A stretch of DNA of 24,939 nucleotides from Anaeromyces robustus. Its lineage: Eukaryota > Neocallimastigomycota > Neocallimastigomycetes > Neocallimastigales > Neocallimastigaceae. The position numbers and the translations under genes are program-made. Location: assembly GCA_002104895.1 (NCBI GenBank), contig MCFG01000598.1:1-24939 (forward strand). Reading direction: 5' to 3'. Positions within the stretch are counted from its first letter, which is position 1; every line of letters starts with the position of its first letter. Of this stretch, positions 1-10,580 are shown one piece after another. Below the pieces are notes generated by a model. That model saw only the letters and a program-made list of their open reading frames with translations, ran no database searches and was not told the DNA's origin.

Positions 1-1000
1 TTGTATCTGATGGGTCAAATGAATCTTCAGAAAAACTTGATTTTCTTCTTTCATAACTATATCCTTGTTGAACGGTGATGTACCATTATTATAATCCATA
101 TTATTGATATCATAATTAATATTAGAACCATAACCTACAAATCCATTTAAGAATCTAAGCCAACTATCAATTAATACTTGTAATATAGCACTTCCTGAAT
201 TTGAATAATGATTTAATGTATTACGATATTGATCAAGCATAACTTGATTATTCATAATAACATTTTAGATGATAAAATGGAAGATCCATTAACTGTATTT
301 GTAAAAATACCATTATAATTACCAGGTTTTTCCATATTACCATTTGCTATATTTTGATTTTGTTTCTCTTTTAACAATGAAAATAAATCACCACCTGGAT
401 AATTATTTGTAGTTGATGCTTCTTGTTGTTGTTGAAGATTATCAGGATTTTTAAATGTCACTGAAGAAGAAGAAGAAGAATCAATTACATTCATATTTGA
501 ATTAAAATTATTATTATTATTTTTGAATATTAGAATCATTAGAATTAGAATTAATTGTGGATGGGGTATCATTTTTGTCTTCTTTATATATTAAAGATAA
601 ATCCATTTTTGGAGAAAGTAATTTCTTTGATGATGAAAATAAAGGTTTTTTTTTAAAGAAATAACTGCTTTAGGATTGTCTACATTATTAAAGGATCTTG
701 TCTTTGATCTACCTCTACTTTTAGATTTACCTTTAGATTGGGTATTTGATGATAATTCAGAAATATTGGTATGAGCAGCTTCTTCTTTTATAGCATTATT
801 TAAATTAATATTTGCTATTAAAGGAGTAATTGGTGAAGCTAAATGGAAATTTTTTATTAAATTATTAAATTCTTTATTTGATTTTGAATTAATTGGTATA
901 ATAGGACTGTTAATCATTGAAGACGGTTTTGGCATAAAGAAAGTATGGTATTTGGAAGGATAGAAGTATTATTATTAATGTTTTCATTATCATATTAGAG
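1..1000 (-). pseudogene. Broken Asn/Ser-rich, mostly disordered protein gene (unrecognised, runs off the left edge)
   Basis: I do not recognise this gene. Three frames on the minus strand carry clearly protein-like sequence that joins up if single bases are restored in short homopolymers: near 936-938 (AAA), 646-654 (T9), 520-524 (T5), 263-266 (T4) and 71-72 (AA). The product would be rich in Asn and Ser, with a KSRGRSKTR basic stretch, a run of Ser, a QQQQ run and a more ordered helix-like part around 120-250 (MLDQYRNTLNHYSNSG and a following hydrophobic segment). No start codon is certain, since the frame before 936 also looks coding up to about 1000. All five breaks are of the same type, so sequencing error is as likely as true decay. 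It could be a host regulatory protein with disordered regions, or the tail of the neighbouring Gag-like gene. Function unknown. Confidence 0.5.
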
Positions 1001-1016
1001 TAGTTAAAGTATTGTA

Positions 1017-1652
1017 TTAGATCGATATGGGTAAAGTTATTGTGAAATTTTGACTAGCTCTATATCCACCTATAACCGGATAATTATTTTGAATGTTATT
1101 ATTATTGTTATTAAACTTTCTACCCTTTTGGATTGGACGACTTCCCATTTTTATTTTCTCAACTTTCTCGGCGATTTTACAGGCAGCTTCAATAGTTTTG
1201 GCTTCTTCATAAGCTACCTTTTCATAAATATCAGATCTACTACGTATAGAATTTTCGTAATAATACACTGATAATTTTGCTTTGGTTTCAGTGGACAATT
1301 GACAATAAAAATCCAGGTATCTATCGTTGAATTCTCTGATACTTTCATTGGGCATTATCAACGTAGTTTTTAATTCCCGGAATCGTTCATCTTCATTTAA
1401 ATGATATCTCTCAATCAGAATGTCACGGCATTCTTCTAAGCTCAAAGTTTTATTATATTCCACTAACTTATCACTGATGATTTGGGTAGCTTCTTCTATA
1501 GTTCCCGCTAAGATGTATTGAAATCTTTCATCTTCCGCTGTAATTTGTTCCATCTTCAGCCAGTTATTCATAAGAATGTACCATGCTTTTACATTCTTAT
1601 TACTTCCACCAATAATTGGTAGGGGGATTCTTCTTCCTTCTCTACTACTCAT
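1017..1652 (-). CDS. Gag-like protein, isolated
   Basis: A 211-residue ORF starting MSSREGRRIPLP. The body (about residues 20-165) is a helical, charged domain with the look of a retrotransposon Gag capsid: a WYILMNNWL segment, then LEECRDILIERYHLNEDERF, then REFNDRYLDFYCQL, close to the L-x-Q-x-E-F-x-Y pattern of Ty3/gypsy Gag. The tail (about 168-190) is basic and Asn-rich (GRKFNNNNNN). No zinc knuckle and no protease or pol follows; the ORF stops at 1017 next to the broken gene on the left. The ATG at 1650-1652 is preceded by A-rich DNA and is the only sensible start. It may be a remnant of a Ty3/gypsy element whose pol was lost, or a domesticated gag. The Gag assignment rests on pattern recognition only. 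Confidence 0.6.
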   Translation of the reverse strand: MSSREGRRIPLPIIGGSNKNVKAWYILMNNWLKMEQITAEDERFQYILAGTIEEATQIISDKLVEYNKTLSLEECRDILIERYHLNEDERFRELKTTLIMPNESIREFNDRYLDFYCQLSTETKAKLSVYYYENSIRSRSDIYEKVAYEEAKTIEAACKIAEKVEKIKMGSRPIQKGRKFNNNNNNIQNNYPVIGGYRASQNFTITLPISI

Positions 1653-2508
1653 TTTATTTATTGAAATTGTATTTCGAATATAATTATTTATATATATTTA
1701 AATATTTTTTTTTTTTTTGTTATTTTTATTTCAATATTTAATTTATCTATCCTTATTCTAAATTAAAATATTTTAATATTATATATTTATTTTTATTTTA
1801 TATTATTTTTATTTTATTTTTTTTTTTTTTTTTTTTTTTTTTTATTTTTTTGTAAGATATCTGTTTTATTTCTTAGTTCCCTATTTCATATCTAACTACA
1901 TTAATTCTAACACTAAATTTATTAATAAATAGGAAAAATGGCGTATTTTCACGTTTACGCGATTTCTCCGATAACTAACTCAATTAATGAAATAAAATAT
2001 TAATATTAATAACTGTACACTTATAAAACTTATTTAACTACAACCTCACACTTCGCACCAATTTTTAATGTGAATTTCTTTATGTTGTAGCCAGTTTTAT
2101 TAAGTGTAATTTTTGTTATTGTCAATTTTATTAATATTTTATTATTAAATTATTATACAATTATTTATTTTTTTCTGAACTAAAAATTAACAACTTTCTA
2201 GTTATTGAAAATAATAAAATTCATTATTAAATATTATTATAAATAAATATAATAATATAACAATATAATTAAGAATATAATATAATATATAATTAATACA
2301 TATATATGAATATATTAAAATACAAAGTTTAATAATTTAAAAATTATAAATAAAATATAATTTAATATATTTCATACAATATATAAATAATAAAATATAA
2401 TATATTACAATATATATATAAATTATAATATAAAATATAATAATATTAAATTATTATTTCAGATATAAATTTAATATTTGAATAAATAAATATTCAAATA
2501 TACCAATA
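1653..2508. other. AT-rich spacer upstream of the Gag-like ORF
   Basis: No ORF or RNA gene seen. It holds long T tracts (about 1706-1719 and 1816-1843) and very AT-rich DNA from 2130 to 2508. A slightly more complex block at 1860-2110 would be the leader of the Gag-like ORF if that ORF was part of an element. On the minus strand near 2045-2062 there is a TGG-initiated stretch (TGGTGCGAAGTGTGAGG) that could be a tRNA primer site, but no LTR end sits directly before it, so I do not call it. Confidence 0.4.
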
Positions 2509-2783
2509 TGTTACTACACATATTTGTTTTATATCACCTTTAAGTCTAAAAATGTGGGGTGCGGCTCTAAATTATTGGGCGGTTTCCTTGGTGACTACTA
2601 TTCATATGTGGGGCTTGTAGACTGGACCCGTTATTAAGTTAGCGTTAGGGTTTAAGTACAAATGTAAAATATATGAATATACCAAGGGGGTCGACGCCGA
2701 AAAGGTAAGGCAGGGAATTTAATTCCGATACATTCATATGAAAAATCACATGATAAGTTTATAAAAAAAAAAAAAAAATAACA
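2509..2783 (-). repeat. 3' LTR of a Ty1/copia element
   Basis: 275 bp bounded by TGTTA at its 5' end (minus strand, at 2783) and TAACA at its 3' end (2509), a 5-bp terminal inverted repeat. It directly follows a polypurine tract and the end of a copia RNase H, so it is the 3' LTR. Its GC-richer middle (2555-2720) contrasts with the surrounding AT-rich DNA. The host-side flank is CAATA (2504-2508); the matching duplication on the other side of the element is not in the window because the element is truncated. Confidence 0.8.
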
Positions 2784-2792
2784 CTCCCCCTC
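2784..2792 (-). other. Copia polypurine tract
   Basis: On the minus strand TTGAGGGGGAG runs directly into the LTR start TGTTA. This is the classical plus-strand primer position of Ty1/copia elements, a few bases after the pol stop codon. Confidence 0.8.
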
Positions 2793-2804
2793 AAATCAAA
2801 ATTT

Positions 2805-3843
2805 CTAAGTATTGAAAATTTGATTTGCAAAGGATTTTATTTTATTGCCATTTACGCATTTCGTCAATACGTCGGTAAGCATTTTTTCAGATTCTATGTA
2901 GTTTAACTTTATAATTTTCTTTTTAATATTGTCTACATCAAAATGATATTTGATGGCAAGATGTTTTAATTTAGGATTTAAATTACCATTTTCCATAGAG
3001 ATTTTACTTGTCATATTATCAGTAAATACATCAATAGTTTTATTAAAATTAAATATCTCTATCAATATATTTCTGATCCATAATAGTTTCTTAATACATT
3101 CTGATGTGTTCACATACTCAGCTTCTGCTGTGGATGTCGCTACAATAGATTGTTTTCTAGACATCCAGGTTATTGGATTGTTGCCTATTAAGATGATGTG
3201 TTCAGAGGTAGATTTTCTATCCTTGATATCACCATCGTAGTCTGAATCAGAATAAGCTTGTAGGCTACCTTTTCCATCGAATGTAATTTTATATTCTTTA
3301 GTTGAATTTAAATATTTTAAAATGTTTAATACCTTGTTCCAATATGAGATTGTTGGCTTTTCACAATTCCTAGAAGCTTTCCCAACAGCAAAAGAAATAT
3401 CAGGTTTAGAGCATTTCAAAAGATAGATTAACATTCCAATAGCACTCTTGTATGTGGTTTTGTCAAATGGTTCTTTTTTTTCGGAAATTGTATTATCACC
3501 AACGCATGGTGTAGAAATTTTTCTTAAATTATTTACATTAAATTTATTTAAAATAATATTTATAAAATGAGTTTGGGAAATTGTAAATGTAAAGTTGTTT
3601 TTTTCAACTTTTATTCCTAAAATGTAATCAATTGGTCCACATTTTGAAATTTTAAAAGTATTTTTAATTTTATTTTTAATATCATTGATTTTATTAGTGT
3701 AGCCTTGTGATGATCATATCATCCACATAAAGACCAATAATACAAACGATTTTACCATTTCTATTTTTAATAAAGATTCATTTCTGATTTTAATTGAATA
3801 AGTCCTTATCTTATAATAAATTTAGAAATGGTAATGTACAACT
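2805..3843 (-). pseudogene. Ty1/copia pol remnant: end of RT plus RNase H
   Basis: The intact part (2805 to about 3710) encodes the RT thumb/connection and RNase H, with copia hallmarks in order: PDISFAVG, YSDSDYDGD, DRKSTSEHI, STAEAEYV, the TDN active-site motif, KHLAIKYHF and LTDVLTK, ending in TAG at 2805. Just upstream, in another frame, is the RT catalytic motif LYVDDMI (about 3715-3740). A frame change after it and another near 3765-3775 (in a TTT run) break the gene, and an in-frame TAA lies near 3806. Coding similarity continues to 3843, where LTR sequence takes over, so the 5' part (gag, integrase, most of RT) is missing. The element is dead as drawn, and much more decayed than the chromovirus to its right. 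Confidence 0.85.
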
Positions 3844-4061
3844 TGTAAAGATATTTAACGCCAAAGCGTAAAATTCTTAAATGTAATTTAAGCCACTATA
3901 CGTAGTTATTAAAATTACATAAAATAATTCTGTAAAATTATTGTGAAACAATAATTTAAATCAATTAAATAAAGTTCGAAACAAAATAATTATTAAATTT
4001 TAATTTTTAATTTATAAAATTTTTCATTGTTTTTAAATTTAAAATATATAATAAATATATT
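3844..4061 (-). repeat. 3' terminal part of LTR-D
   Basis: On the minus strand this block ends ...ATATCTTTACA at 3844, an LTR-type CA end, and it cuts into the copia RT sequence. About 215 bp match, in inverted orientation, the right part of LTR-B (4612-4842), so the two form a large inverted repeat. It ends abruptly at 4061 where LTR-A begins. The simplest reading is that it is the U5 side of one long LTR whose rest lies at 12457-13679, beyond the nested insertions. The flank CAACT (3839-3843) would be the target-site duplication. A small hairpin near 3853-3871 (CGC/GCG stem, CAAA loop) lies close to the LTR end. Confidence 0.6.
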
Positions 4062-4207
4062 TGTAACGGAACGGTTGTTCCAATATTACAATTGACACCA
4101 AAATTTAAAGTAAACACAAACAAAATAAAATTTAAAATAAAAGATACTTTTGTAATATCAGAACACCTTTCCTTTGTTAACCTGAAAGGTCGGTGTCGAG
4201 ATATATA

Positions 4208-4842
4208 TGTAAAGAATTGACAAGAAATAGATTACAATAACACGACACTAAAATAAGAAAATAAAAATAACGAAATAAAAAATTTGTTTTGTTATAAAAA
4301 TGTTTTATTAATATTTAAATAATTAAAATTTTATTTTAATTTTTAATAACAATTACACCTTTCAAAATTTAAGAAATTTTGAAGTATTTTTATATTTTTT
4401 CATAATTATATTTATTATATATTATACTAATTTATTTATATTTAATTTCTATTTATTTACGGACTATCTAACTAACTAAACTTTATTATTTAATAAATTT
4501 ATTTATTATTTCTAAAAATAGAAACTTTAAATTAACTATTAAAACTAAGACTAAATAATTTCAATTGAGTTCATTTATTATTTATTTATTATTCTAATAT
4601 TAATAATATATTTTTTATATATTTTAAATTTAAAAACAATGAAAAATTTTATAAATTAAAAGTGAAAAAATTAATATTTCACAAAATAAATTAATAATTT
4701 ATTTTGTTTTGAACTTTATTTAATTGATTTAAATTATTGTTTCACAATAATTTTACAGAAATCTTTTTTGTAATTCAGTTATTTGAAAAGTGGCTGAATT
4801 TACAATTAAAGATATTATAATGTGGCGCATAATATCTTTACA
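4208..4842 (+). repeat. Solo LTR-B inserted in LTR-A
   Basis: 635 bp starting TGTAAAGA and ending TCTTTACA, an 8-bp terminal inverted repeat with TG...CA ends. It interrupts LTR-A copy 1 in the ATATATA run after GTCGAG, and ATATA flanks both sides (4203-4207 and 4843-4847), consistent with a 5-bp duplication. There is no internal coding region, so it is a solo LTR. Its last 230 bp match the fragment at 3844-4061; its 5' part does not match LTR-D. The final 32 bp form a hairpin (stem AAAGATATTAT, loop AATGTGGCGC) that ends 3 nt before the LTR end. Confidence 0.75.
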
Positions 4843-5374
4843 ATATATTAGTAAGATTTAAGATTTAAGTTTTATTTTATTTTTATTTAAAATATGTTTT
4901 ATTAGAATATAGTTTTATTAATTATTAAGAATTAATAATAACTAATCTTTGTAGTATTTCAAACTACTCATTAATTAATTATTACTAATATATATAAAGT
5001 TATAAAAATAAAAGCACAAAGAAAAATATTTTAACTAAAAGTTTTACACCTATTTATACTTTTTGCGGAAAAATAGTTTTAAAAATAAAAGTTTATAAAA
5101 ATTAATAAAAATTGCTAGAAACTAAGATATTTTGATATAAAATGAATCTCATAGAAAAATAAAGAAATATTATATAATTTTTTCTTAAAGTTTCTAATTC
5201 TATTCCATGTAATTCTATAAAGAAATACAGAAATAAAATACAGAAACAAATACAGAATAAAATACAGAAATTTATAATAAATAAATTTAAAATAAAATTT
5301 TTATAAAATTTGGAACAAGGTGTGAGTCGAACCCAGAGTGTTCGCCCAGATGGTCATAGTTACTAACCACTAGA

Positions 5375-6068
5375 TGTTAAGTTTCCAACTGGATTATTTT
5401 CTAATTTAAATAAGTCTACTAGGTCGAATGACTAATTATATAGTTTTTATAATTAAATAGTTTTTATAATTAAATAATATTTAAATAATAACTAAATTAA
5501 TTGTAATGCAAATAACACAATATTTATTTAATAATAATAATAACACTTTAAGATTAACTTTTTAATAGTAAATTTTATTTAAAAATAAGATATTGATAAT
5601 ATTAATATAACTATATAATTCAGGTGTTAATAACCTTACAAAGAACATTAAATATAACTTTATGTTATGTTCTTTTATACTTTGTAAGTTTGATAATAAT
5701 AATATAAAATATAATATAAAATATTAATACATTAAGTTAATACATTAATTTAAAGTGATACGTTAACGTATAATATAATTAATAATTTGTAATATAATAA
5801 GTTATTAATATCGATATTAAATAGTAATAAAATTAATATATTATTCAATATAATTGAATATATATAAATAATATATATATTAAAATATATTATTAGATTA
5901 TTTAAATAATCTTAAATTATAATATTTAAAATAAAATATTATAATAATAATTATTATATATAATTATTATAAAAAATTATTAATAATTATTATAATAAAT
6001 AATAATATTATATATCAAAATAATTGAAATTATAAATTCTAATTTCAATTGCACTTGATGTCTTGACA
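5375..6068 (-). repeat. Chromovirus 3' LTR
   Basis: 694 bp, TGTTAAGTTTCC at the left and CTTGACA at the right on the + strand, so the sense strand starts TGTCAAG and ends CTTAACA. Sequence and length match the right LTR. TATAAAA is at 5673-5679 on the minus strand, inside an imperfect palindrome (arms CTTACAAAG/CTTTGTAAG and AGAACAT/ATGTTCT) covering about 5637-5694. A short tandem duplication (TAGTTTTTATAATTAAA twice) lies near 5442-5476. Confidence 0.93.
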
Positions 6069-6070
6069 AC

Positions 6071-6079
6071 GCCCTCTCC
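6071..6079 (-). other. Chromovirus polypurine tract
   Basis: The minus strand reads AGGAGAGGGC followed by GT and then the 3' LTR start TGTCAAG. This is the expected position of the plus-strand primer. The gag-protease elements in this window have a similar tract (GAAGGAGGA then CCA) before their 3' LTR. Confidence 0.7.
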
Positions 6080-6080
6080 T

Positions 6081-6602
6081 AAAAAATCGGATTCCAGACG
6101 ATTGTCTAATAATAAATAATATATAAAATTGATATATATAATTTTTTGAAATTTTTTGAAATTTAGATTTCAAAATTTTTAAGTGTCAATTTAACAATCT
6201 TAGAAACTTTCGAGTGGCCATTTCGAAAATTTCAAAATTGTTATTTTGTGACCAAAATAAAATTTTAATATAAAAAATATATGTAAAAACAATGTTTATA
6301 ATATTTTTAAGAATTTTTGTGTTTTAAAATGTTGAAAATTGAAATTTTGAAATTTTTTGAAATTTCAATTTCGAAATTAAATTGTTAATTTTGTGAAATT
6401 TAAAAAATAAATTTTTTAATAATTGTTGTAGGATGTATAAAAATAAATTTTTAATTAAAAATAGTTAAAATTATTGAATTTAAAAATTTTTTAAATTTTG
6501 AAATTTCAATTGTGATGGAAAATGGTCAATTGAAATTTTGAAAAAATTTTTTGAAATATACTATAAGTAAAAAATATAATAAAATAAAAATTTAATAAAA
6601 AT

Positions 6603-6642
<40 letters not shown>

Positions 6643-6645
6643 TTT
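6081..6645 (-). other. Chromovirus 3' noncoding region with a 35-nt A tract
   Basis: No ORF. Sense-strand sequence between the pol stop and the polypurine tract. It contains an A35 run (T at 6605-6639) just after the stop codon, then degenerate direct and inverted copies of a motif close to GAAATTTTTTGAAATTT (about 6145-6180, 6335-6375, 6480-6560). Confidence 0.6.
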
Positions 6646-9600
6646 TTAATTATAACTGATACTAGTATATGTTCTTCCATTTTTTAAATATTCTAAATAT
6701 ATTCTTTGATTTCTTGGGTTATCTTCAACTTCACTAGAAGGAACCCAATTAGACGCAGTTCTATATTTATATCTTACTCTATATTCATAACATTTCTTCT
6801 TATAATTGGTTCTAAAATCAGATATTTCTATAATATCTTTAATTGATTCTTCGTGAGAATTTCTTTTAATAAATTCAGGAGGAGTTGGAATAAAAGGCTC
6901 TAACTGTGAAACATGGAAAATTGGATAATGTTTTGGAAAAGGGGACTTTCTAATATCTATTTTATAATTATTATTCTTTAAAACTTCAGTTACTTTATAA
7001 GGTCCATATTTACAAGGAGCTAATTTTGAACTATCTTCTATATTCAGAGAAGGTGGCGTCTGAATCCAAACTCTATTTCCAACTTCAAAGACGGAGGTTC
7101 CATTCTTTTCTTATCTGCGTGTCTTTTATATAGTTCTTTAGATCTTAATAACACTTCTTTAATATGATTAAAGTTAACAATTAAGTCTTTAATAATTTTT
7201 CTATTTGTATCTATATCTGGAAGTAAATAATATTCATCCATAGAAGGGTGGAAGCCATAATTTATAAAGAAAGGTGTTTCTTTTGTTGATTCATTAACAG
7301 AGTTGTTATACGCAAACTCAGCGAGGTGTATCCAATCAATCCAATCATCATGATAATAAGCTCTAGAATACGCTCTAAGATATTGTTCTATAAAAGAATT
7401 GGACCTTTCAACTTGTCCAACAGTTTCATGATGGTCGGTTGTAGCTATTTTAGTAGTTATACTTAAGAATTCCATAATATCTTGCCAAAGTGCACTTGTA
7501 AATTGTGATCCACGGTCTGTATAGATGTCACTTGGAAGGCCGTGTAGTTTAAAAATATTTTCTATGAACGCTTTTGCAGTTTGTTTTGCGTCTGGTATTT
7601 GCTTAAATGGAATAAGGTGGATCATTTTTGAAAACCTATCAACAACCACCATTAACACTGTATATCCTTTAGAAGGAGGAAGGCCACATAGAAAGTCAAT
7701 TTCTATAGACTTCCAAGGTCTCTCTGGAGTTTCTAAAGGTTGTAAGAAGCCATATTTTCTATGTCTATTGTGCTTATTTCTTGCACAACTTTCACAAGAA
7801 TTTACAAATTTGGTAACGTCATCTTTAATTTTGGGCCACCAGAAGTTACGTAGAATAAGTTCAAGTGTCCTCCTGATTCCAAGATGACCAGCGGCAGGCT
7901 TCTCGTGATATTTGGTTAAAATCTCCAAACGCATCTTTTCAGGAATATAAATTAAATTATTATATAAAATTAAATCATCTTTCATTACAAACTTATTCAT
8001 TTTTCTAAAAGGTCTATAGTTATAATCATTTTTTGCATTATTAGGGCTGAAGTAAAGTCTAATATCATCGGCGGTAGCATCTGTTTTAGTTTCTTCTTTG
8101 ATTCTTTCTAAAAGGTCGCTTACCACACCAATATAACTTGGAACTTCTTTAACATTTTTTATATCTAAAATGTATTCTTCTTTCTCTTCTTTATTATCTT
8201 TTATATAATCAGGTCTACGAGAAAGGCTATCTGGCTTTCCATTCTTGTTTCCTTGGCGGTAGATTAATTCAAAGTCATACTCTTGGAAAAAGAGATGCCA
8301 TCTATGTTGCCTTTGATTACCGATTTTTCCACCTAAAGTATAAATTAAATTACGGTGGTCGGTATAAACTACAACTTTATGTTTTGCACCTAATAATAGG
8401 TGTCTCCATGTGGCAAAAGCATCTCTAATTGAAAGAAGTTCTTTATCTGTAATTGTATAATTCAACTCTGCATCATGTAAACTTCTTGAATAATATGCAA
8501 CTGGATGTAATATTCCTTCACTATCTTTTTGTGATAAGATAGCTCCAATTGCAAAATTACTAGCATCACATTCAACAATAAATTGTTTGCTAGTATCTGG
8601 ATGCATGAGTATTGGCGCAGAAGTCAACTTCTTTTTTAATTCTTGGAATGATTTTTCACATTTATCATTCCATTTAAATTTAACATTCTTTTTTGTTAAG
8701 TTATGTAAGGGTTTTGCAATATTTGCAAAACTTTTAACGAATCTTCTATAATAATTACAAAGACCAAGGAATCTTTGTACATCTTTAATACATTTTGGTT
8801 GTGGCCAATCTTGCACAGATTTTATTTTCTTTGGATCTGTAGCCACACCATCACCAGATAAGATATGTCCTAAAAACTCTACTTTAGGAAGATCAAATTC
8901 ACACTTTTCTAATTTAGCATATAAATTATTTTTTAATAACGTTTCCAAAATAGTGTGAACTTGTTTATGATGTTCTTCCAAATTATTAGAATATATTAAG
9001 ATATCGTCTAGATAAAGGATTACTGATTTCTCTAGGAATGGTCTTAAAATAGAATTAATAAATGATTGAAAAGTTGCAGGAGCATTTTTTAATCCAAAAG
9101 GCATTACTAAATATTCATAATGCCCATAATTTGTAATGAAGGCGGTTTTATATTCATCACCTTCTTTAATTCTAATTAGATTATACGCAGAACGTAAATC
9201 TAATTTTGTAAAATATTTGGCTCCTTTAACTTTATCAATAATATCAGTAATTAATGGAAGAGGGTAGGAATTTCTAATGGTCACCGCATTTAATTTTTTG
9301 TAATCCACACATAACCGAAGAGAACCATCTTTCTTCCTTTGGAAAAGCACAGGGTACCCAGCTGGAGATTCTGAAGGGCGAATGAATCCTTTCTTCAAAT
9401 TTTCTTCTATATATTTCTTCAAAGCTTCATTTTCTTCTTCAGTTAATTTGTAAATTGGGCCATAGTGTAGAGAAGCGTCCTTCTCCAGCACTATTTTACA
9501 GTCAGTTAAGCGGTGTGGTGGTAGTTTATCAGCTTCTTTCTTGCTGAAAACAGTAGCTATATCTCGATATTGAATAGGAACTTTTTCAATATCGAAATCT

Positions 9601-10580
9601 TCCTCTTCTTCATCTTCTTCAAGATTTTCAGAAAAGAATGAAAGAACTAATAAATTATAATTATTCTTATTTTTCTTTTTCTTTTTATTATTTTTTAAAT
9701 GATCTTTTAATGAAAGAACATTATATTTAACAATTAATTTATTATTGGAATTATTTTTATTATTTGAAAAATTTTTATTATTATTAAAATTATTAAAATT
9801 TTTATTATTTGAATTAAATTTATTATATAAATTATTATTATATTGCAATATATTATGATTATTATAAAATTTTTTATTATTATTTTTATTATTATAATTT
9901 GATGAATTCTTATTGGTTGAATTTTTATAAAATTTTTTTGTAAAATTTTTTGTTAAATTTTTATTAATAAAATTTTTTTTCACTTTTTTATTATAAAAAT
10001 AATTTTTTGAAATTTTTTGATTTAAAATACTTTTTGAAAAACTTTTGTTTTTATTTAAAAAATATGAATAATTTAAGTTAGAATATAAATAATTATTATT
10101 ATAATTATAATGAATTTTGTATTTTTGCATAAATTTATTTCCTATTAATAATTCAATAGGAATATTATCGGTTATTAAAAACTTTTCTTCAAAATAAACA
10201 AAATGAAAATTATTATTTAATTTTAATTTTAATTGAAATTTTAAATTTATATATTGATTTATTGTTGTTGTAGCTCCAGAAATACCTTTAATTATAATTT
10301 TTTTTGATAAAGGTTTTGGAGTTACATTTAATTTTTTGATAAGCTTATTGTTTATAAAATTACATAATGAACCACAGTCTAACATAGATTCACATGTAAT
10401 TTTATTATTTTGGTTTTTGTTTACATCATTTTTATTTTTACTTTTTGTGGGAAAATATGTGGTAAAAATAAAAAATGATGTGGGTAATTTCCCGCTTGAT
10501 ATTACATCAAAATTTGGGAAATTATAATTGATTATTTTTGAATTTTGGGACTCCAAAGGAAGTCCATAACTTAGTTTTTT
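6646..10580 (-). CDS. pol: Chromovirus Pol: protease, RT, RNase H, integrase, chromodomain (one internal frameshift)
   Basis: The frame is entered from gag by -1 frameshifting; it is open from just before the gag stop and has no ATG of its own at the start. Numbering from the TTG at 10554-10556: protease with LDCGS at about residue 60 (Cys replaces the usual Ser/Thr of the active-site triad) and LLIGNKFM near 140; a Lys/Asn-rich linker (about 165-300); RT with a VDYKKLN segment and the catalytic YLDD at residues 515-518 (9003-9008); RNase H with ECDASNFAIGAILS and YTDHRNL; integrase with an HHCC zinc site (HLGIRR...CESCARN) and DDE residues in IEIDFL, YTDRGSQF and GQVERSN, spaced D-x35-E. At about 7087-7089 one base in a TTT run is missing relative to an open frame. 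In the shifted frame the integrase tail (KYGPYKV, HVSQLEPFIP) and a chromodomain-like end (EYRVRYKYR, NWVPSSEVE) continue to the TAA at 6646. The break may be a sequencing error. Full-length for a chromovirus. Confidence 0.93.
10548..10580 (-). promoter_or_regulatory. -1 programmed frameshift signal between gag and pol
   Basis: The last gag codons read ACA AAA AAC TAA, so the canonical slippery heptamer A AAA AAC (10574-10580) sits directly before the stop codon. After 8 nt a perfect 7-bp stem with a CUUU loop can form (10548-10565; arms GGACUUC and GGAGUCC, one G-U pair). Pol is in the -1 frame relative to gag and is open from this point. Slippery site, spacer and stimulatory hairpin all match established -1 frameshift signals. 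Confidence 0.88.

Noticed and set aside
930-1010. Short hydrophobic minus-strand peptide resembling a signal peptide
   Set aside because: It ends after about 25 codons in one frame, while the adjacent frame reads Asn-rich sequence continuous with the downstream gene.
2950-3240. + strand ORF opposite the copia RNase H
   Set aside because: Antisense shadow of a clearly recognisable RNase H.
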